From the NCBI RefSeq assembly GCF_011064595.1, contig NZ_JAALJI010000016.1, forward strand, positions 107,149 through 171,148: a DNA stretch of 64,000 nt. The letters are read 5' to 3'. This document shows positions 8,348-18,151 of the stretch, piece by piece. The position numbers and the translations under genes were made by a program. The stretch is from Paludisphaera soli. Its GTDB lineage: Bacteria; Planctomycetota; Planctomycetia; Isosphaerales; Isosphaeraceae. Numbering within the stretch: the first letter of the stretch is position 1; every line of letters starts with the position of its first letter. The notes beneath the pieces are model-generated. The model had not been told where the DNA came from and did not search any database. It saw only the letters and a program-made list of their open reading frames with translations.

Positions 8348-11115
8348 CGGTCGGCCCTCGGATCGGTGGCGGCCGTGCTGGGCCCGGCGGCGCGGAAGAG
8401 TCGGGCGTCGGCCCAGATCACGCGGTCGCCCGCGTCCTGGCCGGCGCCGAAGTCGACGACGAGCTTGAGCTGCGAGGCCCCCGCGACGCGGAGCTTCAGC
8501 GGGACCGGCGGGGCGTCGGCCCGCAGGTCGGGCTCGGCGTAGAGTTCCTGGTCGTCGGCGAGCACCCGGCAGGCGACCCGGCCCTTGCCCCGGGCCTCGT
8601 CGTCGAAGCCGAGCAGGGCCTCGAAGGTGTCGTACCGGCCTTCGAGGTCGTAGGTCAAAATGCAGCGCGAGTGAACGGCCACCCCGCGCTCGTGGATCCG
8701 CCCGTTCATCTTGAGCTTGCCGCCGGTCAGGCCGACGTCGCGACGCCAGGGGGATTTGCGGCCGAAGAACGGCGTCTCCTCGACCCGGCTGGGATTCAGG
8801 TCGGACAGGTACGTCATCTTGCCGCCCCGGAACCGGACCTCCTGGACGTCGGCCGCCGGGAGCTTCAGCTCCTCGCCCCAGGGGGCCTCGACCTTCCAGA
8901 CGGCCGGGTCGATCGACTTCCAGCGCCCGGAGACGGCCACGCCGCCGGGGAGGAGGAACGTCGATCGCAGGTCGTCGACCGCCGGGGAGGGCCGCGAGGC
9001 CAGGACGAAGCCCTCCACCTGTTTGACCGCCAGAGACCGCGACTTGCCCTGGTAGAGGAAGCGGAGGCGGCCGTCCTCGACCGCCTCCAGCACGCCCGCG
9101 ACCGGGACGACCTCGCCGGCCTTCGACTGGGCCAAAAGCAGGTCCTCCGAGCCCCTCGCCTTGAGGCGGCGGGCGAACGATTCGGGGGTCTCCTTGCGGT
9201 CGGCCGGGCTCAGCTGCACGCCGGCGATCCGCGAGAGCGGGATCTTCAGTTCGTCCTTCCAGGGCGTCGTCAGCCGGAGCGCGTCGGCGGACACGCCGCC
9301 GAACTTGCCGAACAGCTTCTCGTCGCCTTCCAGGTGGACCCAGGCGTCGGGCGATTCGACGACCTCGGCCTTCTCGTCGACGGCGAGCTTGGGGTCGGAG
9401 TGGCCGTCGGCCTGGAAGTTCGCCGAGGCGGCCTGGCCGTCCTCGTAATTCACGTTGATCGAGAAGCTCTTCTGGAAGCAGTCGCCGGGGGGCGGTTCGA
9501 GGAAGAGGTCGGCCGTGGGGTCGGTCCCGGTGCGGCGGAGGATCAAGGGCCAGCCCGCGCCTCCGGACGCTTCGAGCTGCCAGCTCGTCGCCCCCTTGTC
9601 GGTCTGGCAGTTGACCATGACGTTCTGGATCTTGGCCGCGCGGAGGCCGGACAGGCCGATCTGGATGTCGCGGACGCCGTTCTTCTTGGCCTCGACCTTG
9701 ACGGGAGGCTTGACGATCGTGGTCCCGGGCGGGGGGGCCGCCACGTCGTCGCCGGGCTCGGGCTTCTTCCCCGCCTCGGGCTTCTTGGCGGCCTCGGCGG
9801 CGGCTTCTTCGGGGGAGGGCGCCCCCTGGGTGAAGTCCAGGTTGGGCTGGCCGAGGAACCGCGCGGCGAAGGTCGGCTGGCGATCGAAGCGGATTCCCGC
9901 AACCTCGTCCATCGGGATCCGGGCCTTCGGCTCGGGGGGGGCGGCGGGCGCGAAGACGTCGGCCGGCAGCCCGCCCTCGGCGGTCGTCGATGTGGTCGCT
10001 GCGGCGGGAGACGTCGCGGGCTGGGCGGGGGTCGCGACGCGGGTTTCCGTGACCGTGACGGCACCGACGACCGGGGCGGGGGCGTTGATGACCACCGCCC
10101 CCTGCGCCTGCACGACGACGCCTGCGGGCATCGCTTGAGCCCGCGCCCGAGCCCGGGCGGCGAGCATCTGCGCCCGGGCCTCCGCCGGCATCGCGGCGGC
10201 GGTGGGGGTCGCGGACGCGGCCCCGGGCGTCGCGGCGGATGCGGACCCGACGACGAGCTTGCCGTCCTCGATGGCGGAGGGCTCGCCGTAGACGACCTCG
10301 TCGAAGACGGTGCGGACGGCAGTCCCCAGGCCGGTGATCCGATCGGCGCGGACGGAGAGGTTCTTGAAGACGACGCCGATCGGCCCGGCGCCGTTGCGGT
10401 TGGTCGCGAACAGCTTCACGGCCATCACGTCCTGCGGCTGGACGGTGAGCTGGCCGAGATAGCGGGGCTCGGCCGACTTGGCGTCGACCACCCGGAAGCG
10501 AAGGGTCTGGCCCTCGCGGGTCAGCTCCAGCCGGAACGCCTCGCCCTCGGCGGGGAAGGTCCGGCGCGGGGGGGCGGCGGGCTTGCCGCCGGGCTGGCCC
10601 ATGACCATGCCGCCGCCCATCACCACCATGCCCATGCCGTTCTGGATGATCACGCGATTGCGCATCATCATCATCGCCTGCTGATTCGGGTCCATCCCGC
10701 CGGCGGCGGCCTTCTCGATTGTGCGATAGACCGACGCCCCGCCGGGCTCGACGACGCGAAGGAACGTCGCGTCGGGCTGGTCGATCGAGCTGAAGGCGAT
10801 CGCCAGCCCCACGGCGACGCCGTCCTCGGTCCCGGCCTTGGGGAGGGACCTGGCGACGAACTCGGCGGCGATGGTGAAGTCGCCGCCGAATCGGAGGGCC
10901 TGGGGGGTCTTCCAGCCGGTCTCGGCGGCCCCCGGGTCGACGACGACGCGGAGGCCGTCGCCTTCCCGCTTGAGGGCCTTCTTGTCGCCGTACCCCTCCG
11001 CGTCGAGCGCGGCCTGGTCGAGCTTCCGGGCGTCGAGCGCGCGGGCGTATTCGACGGAACCGGGAGCGGCGGCCGTCGTCGCGAGGGCGAGCGCGAGCAG
11101 TGGGGTCGCAAGCAT
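8344..11115 (-). CDS. Large secreted protein with C-terminal NPCBM domain
   Basis: 923 residues with a signal peptide (LLALALATTAAAPG). The N-terminal 250 residues look like a lectin/LamG-type beta-sandwich with a Met/Gly-rich insertion (MVVMGGGMVMGQPGG). An Ala/Pro/Thr-rich linker follows, then a repeated beta region, and the last 140 residues match the NPCBM (novel putative carbohydrate-binding module) pattern, including GRIHERGVAVHSRC and DRVIWADARLF. NPCBM domains bind glycans in secreted enzymes, but no catalytic domain is apparent here. It overlaps the next gene by four bases and follows a short lipid-free secreted protein in the operon. It is likely an exported glycan- or envelope-associated protein. 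Confidence 0.8.
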   Translation of the reverse strand: MLATPLLALALATTAAAPGSVEYARALDARKLDQAALDAEGYGDKKALKREGDGLRVVVDPGAAETGWKTPQALRFGGDFTIAAEFVARSLPKAGTEDGVAVGLAIAFSSIDQPDATFLRVVEPGGASVYRTIEKAAAGGMDPNQQAMMMMRNRVIIQNGMGMVVMGGGMVMGQPGGKPAAPPRRTFPAEGEAFRLELTREGQTLRFRVVDAKSAEPRYLGQLTVQPQDVMAVKLFATNRNGAGPIGVVFKNLSVRADRITGLGTAVRTVFDEVVYGEPSAIEDGKLVVGSASAATPGAASATPTAAAMPAEARAQMLAARARARAQAMPAGVVVQAQGAVVINAPAPVVGAVTVTETRVATPAQPATSPAAATTSTTAEGGLPADVFAPAAPPEPKARIPMDEVAGIRFDRQPTFAARFLGQPNLDFTQGAPSPEEAAAEAAKKPEAGKKPEPGDDVAAPPPGTTIVKPPVKVEAKKNGVRDIQIGLSGLRAAKIQNVMVNCQTDKGATSWQLEASGGAGWPLILRRTGTDPTADLFLEPPPGDCFQKSFSINVNYEDGQAASANFQADGHSDPKLAVDEKAEVVESPDAWVHLEGDEKLFGKFGGVSADALRLTTPWKDELKIPLSRIAGVQLSPADRKETPESFARRLKARGSEDLLLAQSKAGEVVPVAGVLEAVEDGRLRFLYQGKSRSLAVKQVEGFVLASRPSPAVDDLRSTFLLPGGVAVSGRWKSIDPAVWKVEAPWGEELKLPAADVQEVRFRGGKMTYLSDLNPSRVEETPFFGRKSPWRRDVGLTGGKLKMNGRIHERGVAVHSRCILTYDLEGRYDTFEALLGFDDEARGKGRVACRVLADDQELYAEPDLRADAPPVPLKLRVAGASQLKLVVDFGAGQDAGDRVIWADARLFRAAGPSTAATDPRADR

Positions 11116-11167
11116 GACTGCGGACCTCGAAGTAGGCGTCGGGATGCGGCGGCCTGGTGGACCGGGG

Positions 11168-11710
11168 TCAGGGAGTCTTGGGTGCCTCGGCCGGGGCTTC
11201 GGCCGAAGGCTCGGTCGAGGCGGCCGACTGCTCCTCGGCCAGGCGGCGGTAGTACCGCTCCAGGACCGTGCGATACTCGGGGGGGAAGCCCTCGGACATG
11301 GACTGGAGGATGCGGTCGCGCTCGCGAGGGGTGAGCTTGGCCCACTCCTTGTCGCTCGCGCCGGCGTCGACGAGGTCGCCGATGCCGCCGGTCCCGCCGT
11401 GGGGGTTCGAATCGGCCGCGGGCCGGGTTGGGCGGTTCGAGGCGATGCCGTTGCGGCAGCCCTGGCACTGCTTCTCCAGCTCGGCGATCAGCTCGTCGAG
11501 GCCCCGGAGGACGGCCTTCTGGCCCTTCTGGGTCGGGTCGCCGGTGACCGTCTTGGCCAGCGAGTCGACGACGACGTCCATCCGGCCGACGATCGCCGTC
11601 ATCGTGGGGGGTGCCTTCTTCTCCGGGATCGGAGCGGCGGCGACGGACGCCGAGGCGGCCGCGCCGAGGGTCGTCAGCGCGGCTCCGAGGATGCGTAGGC
11701 TCGTCTTCAT
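11168..11710 (-). CDS. Small secreted protein with CxxC motif
   Basis: 180 residues. The start at 11710 gives a clean signal peptide (MKTSLRILGAALTTLGAAAS) and sits behind an AAGGGATG ribosome site; a longer frame starting at 11767 would bury it. Mature features are a CQGC motif, a Gly/Asn-rich stretch, and a helical ERDRILQSMSEGFPPEYRTV segment that resembles C-terminal helices found in other planctomycete exported proteins. It is encoded in the MoxR/BatA operon directly after the coiled-coil protein. Function unknown. Confidence 0.7.
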   Translation of the reverse strand: MKTSLRILGAALTTLGAAASASVAAAPIPEKKAPPTMTAIVGRMDVVVDSLAKTVTGDPTQKGQKAVLRGLDELIAELEKQCQGCRNGIASNRPTRPAADSNPHGGTGGIGDLVDAGASDKEWAKLTPRERDRILQSMSEGFPPEYRTVLERYYRRLAEEQSAASTEPSAEAPAEAPKTP

Positions 11711-11763
11711 GGCGTCATCCCTTCGGGTCGGTTTCGGGTCGGGTCGGTACGGTCCACGTCGGG

Positions 11764-13368
11764 TCATTCGGGCTTCGCGGGCTCGGCGTCGGCCCCCGGC
11801 TGGGGCGCGGGGCCCTCGACGCGCTCGGCGATGCGGGCCAGGGTGTTCAGGATCTCGCCCTGGCCGGACTCCAGCTCCTCGATCTCGCGACGGAGGGCGG
11901 GGGGAAGGACTTCCTCGGCGGGGCGGCCCTGGTCCACCTTCACGGTGTCGTCGTTCAGTCGGGCCTGGAGCATCCGGATCATCTTCAGCTCGGCGATCAG
12001 GCGGTTCAGCTCCCGCTCGCGCTGGCGAAGGTCCTTCGGCAGCGGGGTGCCGGGCTTGGGCGGCGTCGAGGGGGGGAGGCGGCGGAGGGCCTCGGCGAGC
12101 GCGAGCAGGTCCTCCTCGATGCGCCTCTCCATGCGGACGGTGGGCTCGGACGGGTCCCCCTTCTGGAGCAGGATCCGGACGGTCCCCATCTCGCGGTTGA
12201 TGACGCGGAGGGCGGTCGGCAGGGCGATGCCGAATTCGGTCTCCTCGGTCAGGGCGCGGAGCTGGTCGATCCGACCGGCCAGCTCGTCCTCCTTGGGGGC
12301 GAGACCGGTGACGAGGAGGAGGGCGGTGCGCGAGTTCTGGGCCACGCGGGGGGCCTGGCTCTCGGTGGTCTCGCGGATGGAGACCTGGATCTCGTGCATC
12401 TCGGCCAGCTCGGCGAGGATCCGCGAGAGCAGCTCGGTCCGCAGCTCGACGAGCAGGGCCTCGGTCGCCTTGTCCAGCTCGCCGCTCGACTTGACGAGGT
12501 GCTTGAGGGCCTCGTCCTGCTTGACGGCGGCGGGGTCGGCGGCCTCCTTCCCGAGCTGGCCCTCGGCCTCGCCCATCGCGGCGGAGGCGCGAATCAGGTC
12601 CTTCTGGAGCGCGACGCCCTGGTTCCCCAACCGGGCCGAGGCCGCCCCCAGCGCGTCGGCCGCCTCGCGGTTGCGGGCTTGGTCCTTCTCGAACTTGGCG
12701 AACTCCTCCTTGCTCGGCTTGGCCTCCTTGGCCTCGACGGCCTCCCGCGACCAGGCCAACTCGCGGCGCTCCTCGGCGACGATCCGGGCGAGCCGCGCCT
12801 GGGTCTCGCGCAACTGGCGGAGCCGGGCCAGCTTCATCTGGAAGTCCAGGTCCTCGGCCAGCAGCAGGCGGCGGAGGTGCTCGAGCTTGGCGAGCATCTC
12901 GCGGACCTCGGTCTCGGCCTTGGCGAGCTGGGCGTCGCTCAGGAGCTTGCGGGCGTCCTTCATCTGCTGGAGGATCAGCTCCTCGCGCGAGAACTTCAGC
13001 GCCAGCTTGAGTCGCGAGGCGTTCTCGGGCTCCAGGCTGCGCAGGGCCTCGGAGAGCCGGAACATCCGCTCCTCCAGCTCGTTCATCTGGGCCGCGACGT
13101 TCTCCTGCGTGAACCCGATCGCGTCGCGGTCGGAGACCTTCGGGTCGGCCCCCGGGTCCTTCCTGGGCTCCTCGGCCTTCTTCGCGGCCGGCTTGTCGGC
13201 GGGCTTGGGCTCGGCCTTCTTCGCGGCCGGCTTCTCGGCCGGGGCGTCGTCGAAGACGTCGCCGGCGTCCTGGGCGCGGGCGGACCCGGACCCGGCCCAG
13301 GCGAGGGCCAGGGGCGCCAGGAGGAGGAGGAGCCGCGAGGGGCGGCGGCGATCACGGCTTGTCGTCAT
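11764..13368 (-). CDS. Secreted coiled-coil protein of the MoxR/BatA operon
   Basis: 534 residues with a signal peptide (RLLLLLAPLALAWAGSGSARAQ), then a Lys/Ala/Pro-rich linker and a long run of Glu/Leu/Arg-rich helices from about residue 90 to the C-terminus that should form coiled coils. No enzymatic motif is seen. The start overlaps the end of the upstream DUF4175-like gene by 17 bases, so the two are translationally coupled. Position in the operon suggests it works in the periplasm with the membrane vWA proteins. Confidence 0.78.
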   Translation of the reverse strand: MTTSRDRRRPSRLLLLLAPLALAWAGSGSARAQDAGDVFDDAPAEKPAAKKAEPKPADKPAAKKAEEPRKDPGADPKVSDRDAIGFTQENVAAQMNELEERMFRLSEALRSLEPENASRLKLALKFSREELILQQMKDARKLLSDAQLAKAETEVREMLAKLEHLRRLLLAEDLDFQMKLARLRQLRETQARLARIVAEERRELAWSREAVEAKEAKPSKEEFAKFEKDQARNREAADALGAASARLGNQGVALQKDLIRASAAMGEAEGQLGKEAADPAAVKQDEALKHLVKSSGELDKATEALLVELRTELLSRILAELAEMHEIQVSIRETTESQAPRVAQNSRTALLLVTGLAPKEDELAGRIDQLRALTEETEFGIALPTALRVINREMGTVRILLQKGDPSEPTVRMERRIEEDLLALAEALRRLPPSTPPKPGTPLPKDLRQRERELNRLIAELKMIRMLQARLNDDTVKVDQGRPAEEVLPPALRREIEELESGQGEILNTLARIAERVEGPAPQPGADAEPAKPE

Positions 13369-15598
13369 CGAAGACCTCCTGGGCGCGGGACTCGCGGGCC
13401 TGCTCGGTCTCGCGCAGGACCTTCTGTTCCATCTTGATGACCTCGGCCACCTGGTTGACGACGTCGACGAAGCTCTCCCACTGCGACATTTGTTCGAGGA
13501 TGGTCTTCATCGTTGTAACAACCTCGGCGTGCCGGCGTCGAGCTTCATCCTTGGCCGGTCCGTTGCGGTCGGCGGCCGAGGCGAAGGCCTGGAGCGACGC
13601 CTGGAGCTGGGCCATCGGCCCCGAGGCCAGGTTCCGCAGCGGGTCGACCACGCCGTGCTGCAGCAGCCGCTGCGACTTCGGCGAGCCGACCTGGTTGAGC
13701 TTCATCTCCTGGAGGGCGTCGGCAACGCGGCCGGCGATCTGGCCGAGCTGCCGGCCCGCGCCCTGCTCGGCGCGGGCCATGGCGACGATCTCTTCGACCT
13801 TCGGGTCCCCTTCCAGCGCGGGGGTCTGCTTCTCGGTGGCCTCCAGGATCGCCAGGAACTTGGCCCGCTCGGCGCGCTGGCGGATCAGGATCTCGTAGAA
13901 CAGCTCGTCGGGCGAGACGACCGAGAAGGCGAGGACGCCCGATCGGCCGGTCTGCACTCCTCGGGCGCACTGGTCGTCGGCCTCGGCGGTGAACCGCAGG
14001 ACGGCGCCCACCGGCGGCGGGTCGGACTGGAGGGCCACGTCGTGGCGCGCCTGATGGTCCAGCGTGGGCCGCGCGGGGTCGGACTCGAACGGGATGGCGA
14101 TCGTCGACCGCTTGGTCTGGGCCTCGGGCTTGCCGGCGTCGGCCTCGCCGGCGATCACGCTGCGGTCGGCCTGGATGCGGAGGGCGGCCAGGCCGAAGTC
14201 GTCGGTCGCGGCGAGGGTCAGGGGGATGGTGGCGACCGGCGTCACGCGACCGCCGACGCCCATCGCCCGCAGCGTGACGCGGGGCTCGCGGTCTCGCAAA
14301 AGGCCGACGGATAGGAACGACGGCTTCGAGGTCAGCCCGGTCTCCGACGAGGTGAGGACAATTTCCAGCGTGACGGCCTCGCGGAGCGTCCAGGTGGTCG
14401 TGAAGGTCCGGCCGTCGGTTCGGGTGAGCGGGGGTGCCGCGCCGGGGTTCACGATGATCTTCGCATCGGAGAGTTCCTGGGTCCCCTCCAGCGTCAGCTC
14501 CACCTCGCTGTCGGGGAGGAAGAGGAGTCGCGAGGGGGCGTCGTCCACCTCGCGGGACTCGGGGTCGGCGGTGCCGGGCTCCTTCACGCGGATCCGGGTG
14601 CGGGCCAGGGCGGGGCGGTCGACGCGCTCGATGGGGATCGGCCCGAGCCAGTCGTCGCCGCCGGTCAGCTCGAAGGTGGACGAATCCGAGGACGGCGGGA
14701 ACTCGTACTGGTAGCGCGACGGGGCCGTCTCGGTCATGGTCGCCGACCTTGAAGGGCCCTGCAGGGCGCGCTCGCGGACGGTCACGGCCCCGGGCGCCCG
14801 GGAGGTCTTCGGCTTCGAGCGGAGGAGAAGGGGGGGCTCGCCCCGGCCGCCGACGGACCAGCGATCGGCCGTCGGCTCGATCAGGGGGAGGTCGCTGCGC
14901 ACTTCCACGAGCGTCCGCTCGTCGCGGGGGGCGATGAGCCGGCCGCGGGCGTCCAGGCCCATGACGGTCAGGTAGGTCTCCTGCGGCCAACGCTCCTCGG
15001 AGCCCCGCAGCCAGCGGGCGAAGCTGAGCCGCGCGGCGTCGGGGTCGATGGTCGCGAAGGCGACGGGGACGATCAGGGCGAACGTCCCGAGCGCGGCGTA
15101 GGCGATCGTCCGGCCCGGGTTCCAGAGCTGCGTCCAGTCCGAGGATCGCAGGGCTTCGGACGCGCGACGGACGGCCAGGCGGATCATGGCCGGCGACGCG
15201 TCGCTCCCTTCCTCGTCGAGCAGGCCGGGGAGCTGCAGGACGTCGGCGACCTGCTGTCCCAGGCCCGGCCGATGGCGGTCGAGCGTCAGGGCCAGCGACA
15301 GCTCGTCCAGCCGCGCCGGGGCGAGGCGTCGCGAAGCCCGGACGTAGACGAGGGCCGCGACCGCCGCGAGGGCCGTCGCCAGTAGGGCCAGCCGCGCGGC
15401 GAGGCCCGGCCGGAGCGACCAGTCGAGCAGGACGAGGGCCGCGCCGGCGGCGACCGCGATCGCGAGGGCTTCGGCGAGGACCTCCAGGGCGAGCTGCGAC
15501 CGCAGCCGACGTCGCAGCCGCGAGAGTTCGGCCCTCAGCCGGCCTCGGGCCTCGGCGATCGTGGCGTCCGTGGTCGTCGCTTCGTTCAGGGTCGGCAC
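13352..15598 (-). CDS. DUF4175-like membrane protein
   Basis: 748 residues. Two N-terminal membrane segments (near residues 45-62 and 70-88) are followed by a third near 165-185 and then a large exported region with beta-rich domains and C-terminal helices. This layout and the neighbourhood match the DUF4175-type protein that accompanies MoxR, DUF58 and BatA genes in planctomycetes. The start is a GTG at 15598 behind an AGGA ribosome site. It lies 37 bases after the vWA gene and overlaps the next gene by 17 bases. Role unknown; a scaffold for envelope assembly is an inference from context. Confidence 0.78.
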   Translation of the reverse strand: MPTLNEATTTDATIAEARGRLRAELSRLRRRLRSQLALEVLAEALAIAVAAGAALVLLDWSLRPGLAARLALLATALAAVAALVYVRASRRLAPARLDELSLALTLDRHRPGLGQQVADVLQLPGLLDEEGSDASPAMIRLAVRRASEALRSSDWTQLWNPGRTIAYAALGTFALIVPVAFATIDPDAARLSFARWLRGSEERWPQETYLTVMGLDARGRLIAPRDERTLVEVRSDLPLIEPTADRWSVGGRGEPPLLLRSKPKTSRAPGAVTVRERALQGPSRSATMTETAPSRYQYEFPPSSDSSTFELTGGDDWLGPIPIERVDRPALARTRIRVKEPGTADPESREVDDAPSRLLFLPDSEVELTLEGTQELSDAKIIVNPGAAPPLTRTDGRTFTTTWTLREAVTLEIVLTSSETGLTSKPSFLSVGLLRDREPRVTLRAMGVGGRVTPVATIPLTLAATDDFGLAALRIQADRSVIAGEADAGKPEAQTKRSTIAIPFESDPARPTLDHQARHDVALQSDPPPVGAVLRFTAEADDQCARGVQTGRSGVLAFSVVSPDELFYEILIRQRAERAKFLAILEATEKQTPALEGDPKVEEIVAMARAEQGAGRQLGQIAGRVADALQEMKLNQVGSPKSQRLLQHGVVDPLRNLASGPMAQLQASLQAFASAADRNGPAKDEARRRHAEVVTTMKTILEQMSQWESFVDVVNQVAEVIKMEQKVLRETEQARESRAQEVFDDDKP

Positions 15599-15635
15599 GA
15601 TGATGGTTTCCTATCCTCGTTGATCCGCGTCCCGC

Positions 15636-18095
15636 TCAGACCAGCCGGTATCGCTTGCGGAGGAGCCATTCGGCGGTGAGGCCGACGACGATGATGCCGA
15701 AGAGCAGGGGGGCGTCCCACAGCTCGTCGCGGTTCTCGATGGTCCGGGTCACCTCGCGCATGGGGATGGCGGCGTCGAGCTGGTCGACTTCGGACAGCTC
15801 GAACACCCGACCGCCGCTGAGCCGCGCCAGGTCGGCCAGGAGCGGGCGGTTGAGCGCCGGCTCATCGATCTCGCGGCGTGGGGGCTCGACCCGGAAGGCG
15901 GTCGTCGAGACCCGCGCCAGGTCGCCGCCGCCGCCCAGGTCGGGCGCGGACGCCGGGGCCACGCGGAGCGAGTACGCGCCGGCCTGCTGGGCGGGGAACT
16001 CGGCCGTCGCCAGCCCGGGGTCCTCGGGCGACTTCTCGAACCGGATCGGCTCCGGCGGCTGGCCGGCCGCCTCCAGCTCTGCGACCAGCTCCGACGCCTC
16101 GGCGAGCGCCGCGGGGTCGGAGTAGCGGACCGAGGCGTGGACCCGGTCACCCACGCGATAGAGGCTCTTGTCCAGGTGGACCTGGAACGGGAACCGGCCG
16201 CCGAGCGCCTTGTTGCGGCCCACGCGGTCGACCAGCCGGGCCCAGAAGCCGTCGAAGTAGTCCTCGCCGAGATACCGCCAGCGGTAGGTGCTGTCGAAGC
16301 CGATGAACACGGTGCGGCCCGGCCCGTAGAGCTGCGAGGCCAGCAGGACGTGGCGGCCGTTCTGGTTGGCCATCCGGGGGTCGCCGTGACGGGCCAGCAC
16401 CACCGCGCCGGGGCGGGCGCGGGTGACGGGGAAGCTCCAGTACATGCCGGGCAGGCTGGTCAGCGCGGCGCGGTTGCGGATCGGGTCGGGGTGGAACTCG
16501 AACACCGGGTCGCCCCGCCCTTCGGGGGTGAGGTCCAGCGTGTACGTGTTCTGAGTCGTCAGCCGGACCTCGGCGTCGCTGCGGAACAGGCCCGGGTCGC
16601 GGACCACGGGGAGGATCCTGGTCCAGTCGCCCCCCGGCGACTTGGGGTCGACCGCCTCGAAGAGCTGCTGCGAGAACTGCTCGCCGGCGATGAAGATCAG
16701 GCCGCCGCCGTCCTTGCCCACGAACTTCTGGATCATCTCGGGCCACTGCGGGCCCATCGCCTTGATGTCGGGGTCGACCAGGAGGAGGGCGTCGTAGCGG
16801 GCCAGCTCCTCGTCGTTGTTCGGCAGCCGGGTGATGGGGCGGTCGCCGGGCTGGCGGAAGCCGGGGTCGGCGTGCTGGAGCCAGCCGGCGAACTCCACCT
16901 GCTGGTCGCGCATCAGCGCGTTGCGGAGGAACTGGACCTCGGGCGAGGGGCCGCCGGCGATCAGCAGCACGCGGATCTGACGCCGGACCACGCGCGACGC
17001 GGCGGTCGCGACGTTGTCGTCCTCGGTCAGCTCGGGGCCGGCGTCCTCGACCCGCGCGCGGTATTCGTACTGGCCGACGACGGCCGGGACCACGCGGAAC
17101 GTCGCGCGCTTCAGGACCCCGTCCTCGCCCAGCACGACACGCTGGGAGCCGACGGGCTCCCACGCCCCCTCGTTGACCCGGCGTTCGAGGACGACCGAGG
17201 CGTCGGCGTCTCGCAGGCCTCGGGACTCGACGACGACCGATATCGTCGTCGGGTCGCGGGCGAAGACGACGGGGTCGACCTGCAGCTCGGCCAGGCGGAT
17301 GTTCCTGGGCCCCTCGTCGGCGCCGGCGGCGATCGCGAAGATGGGGATCTTCTGGCGGGCGGCGGCCTCGACCACCCGCGCCGGGTCCTCGCCGGCGTTG
17401 GACCGGCCGTCGGTGGCGATCACCAGGCCGGCGACCGGCTGGCCGCGATGCGCCGCGAGCACCCCGCGCAGGGCGTCGCCCAGCGGCGAGACGGAGAGCT
17501 TCGGCCGCACGTCTTCGAGCTTCCGCGCCCTCGCGGCGTCCCCCCCGCCGGGGCGGGCGGCCGACTCCAGGTCGTAGACGAACAGGTCGCGGCCCTTCGC
17601 CAGGGCCTCGACGTTCGCCCCCAGGACCTTCTGCACCAGGTCGAGCCGGGGCGACTCCCGCAGCCGATCGACGGGCGACTTGCCGTCCTTCGACTCGACG
17701 CCCAGCTTGGCGGCGATCGCGGCGGCCTGCGAGTCGTCGGTGTACGGGTCGGAGAACCGCATGCTCTCCGAGTCGTCCAGGATCAGGGCCAGTCGCGACG
17801 GGTCCTGCTCGCGGCGGACGAAGACCAGGACGGGTTCGATCAGCATGACCCCGAGCGCGGCGATCGTCGTCAGCCGGAGCGTCGCCAGGAGGACGCGACG
17901 CGACAGGCTCAGGTCCGGGCGGCCCCAGCGAGCCAACCGCCAGACCAGGAACGCCAGCGCGAGCGCCCCCAGCGCCAGCCCGACCGCCGGCGCGCCGTGC
18001 GGCAGCGACGCGAATTCGAGCCGCACGTCGTCCGGGGGCGTCATCCCGGGCGACGTCGCCTCGATCCCCAGGAGGTATTGCCAGAGTCGATTCAT
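15636..18095 (-). CDS. Membrane vWA/glutamine-amidotransferase-like protein
   Basis: 819 residues with membrane segments near residues 38-53 and 76-92 and at the very C-terminus (LLFGIIVVGLTAEWLL). A von Willebrand A domain follows the second segment with a metal-site motif D107-x-S109-x-S111 (ILDDSESM). The central part (LLIAGGPSPEVQFLRNAL, then GLIFIAGEQ) resembles the class I glutamine-amidotransferase-like fold seen in this protein family. The start at 18095 is preferred over 18107, four codons upstream. It sits between the BatA-like and DUF4175-like genes. These proteins are thought to act as metal-dependent adaptors at the inner membrane. Confidence 0.83.
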   Translation of the reverse strand: MNRLWQYLLGIEATSPGMTPPDDVRLEFASLPHGAPAVGLALGALALAFLVWRLARWGRPDLSLSRRVLLATLRLTTIAALGVMLIEPVLVFVRREQDPSRLALILDDSESMRFSDPYTDDSQAAAIAAKLGVESKDGKSPVDRLRESPRLDLVQKVLGANVEALAKGRDLFVYDLESAARPGGGDAARARKLEDVRPKLSVSPLGDALRGVLAAHRGQPVAGLVIATDGRSNAGEDPARVVEAAARQKIPIFAIAAGADEGPRNIRLAELQVDPVVFARDPTTISVVVESRGLRDADASVVLERRVNEGAWEPVGSQRVVLGEDGVLKRATFRVVPAVVGQYEYRARVEDAGPELTEDDNVATAASRVVRRQIRVLLIAGGPSPEVQFLRNALMRDQQVEFAGWLQHADPGFRQPGDRPITRLPNNDEELARYDALLLVDPDIKAMGPQWPEMIQKFVGKDGGGLIFIAGEQFSQQLFEAVDPKSPGGDWTRILPVVRDPGLFRSDAEVRLTTQNTYTLDLTPEGRGDPVFEFHPDPIRNRAALTSLPGMYWSFPVTRARPGAVVLARHGDPRMANQNGRHVLLASQLYGPGRTVFIGFDSTYRWRYLGEDYFDGFWARLVDRVGRNKALGGRFPFQVHLDKSLYRVGDRVHASVRYSDPAALAEASELVAELEAAGQPPEPIRFEKSPEDPGLATAEFPAQQAGAYSLRVAPASAPDLGGGGDLARVSTTAFRVEPPRREIDEPALNRPLLADLARLSGGRVFELSEVDQLDAAIPMREVTRTIENRDELWDAPLLFGIIVVGLTAEWLLRKRYRLV

Positions 18096-18151
18096 CCCGC
18101 GTTCCATCCTCGTTCCAGGGGACGCCCCACCTCGCCGCGCTCGCCTTCGTC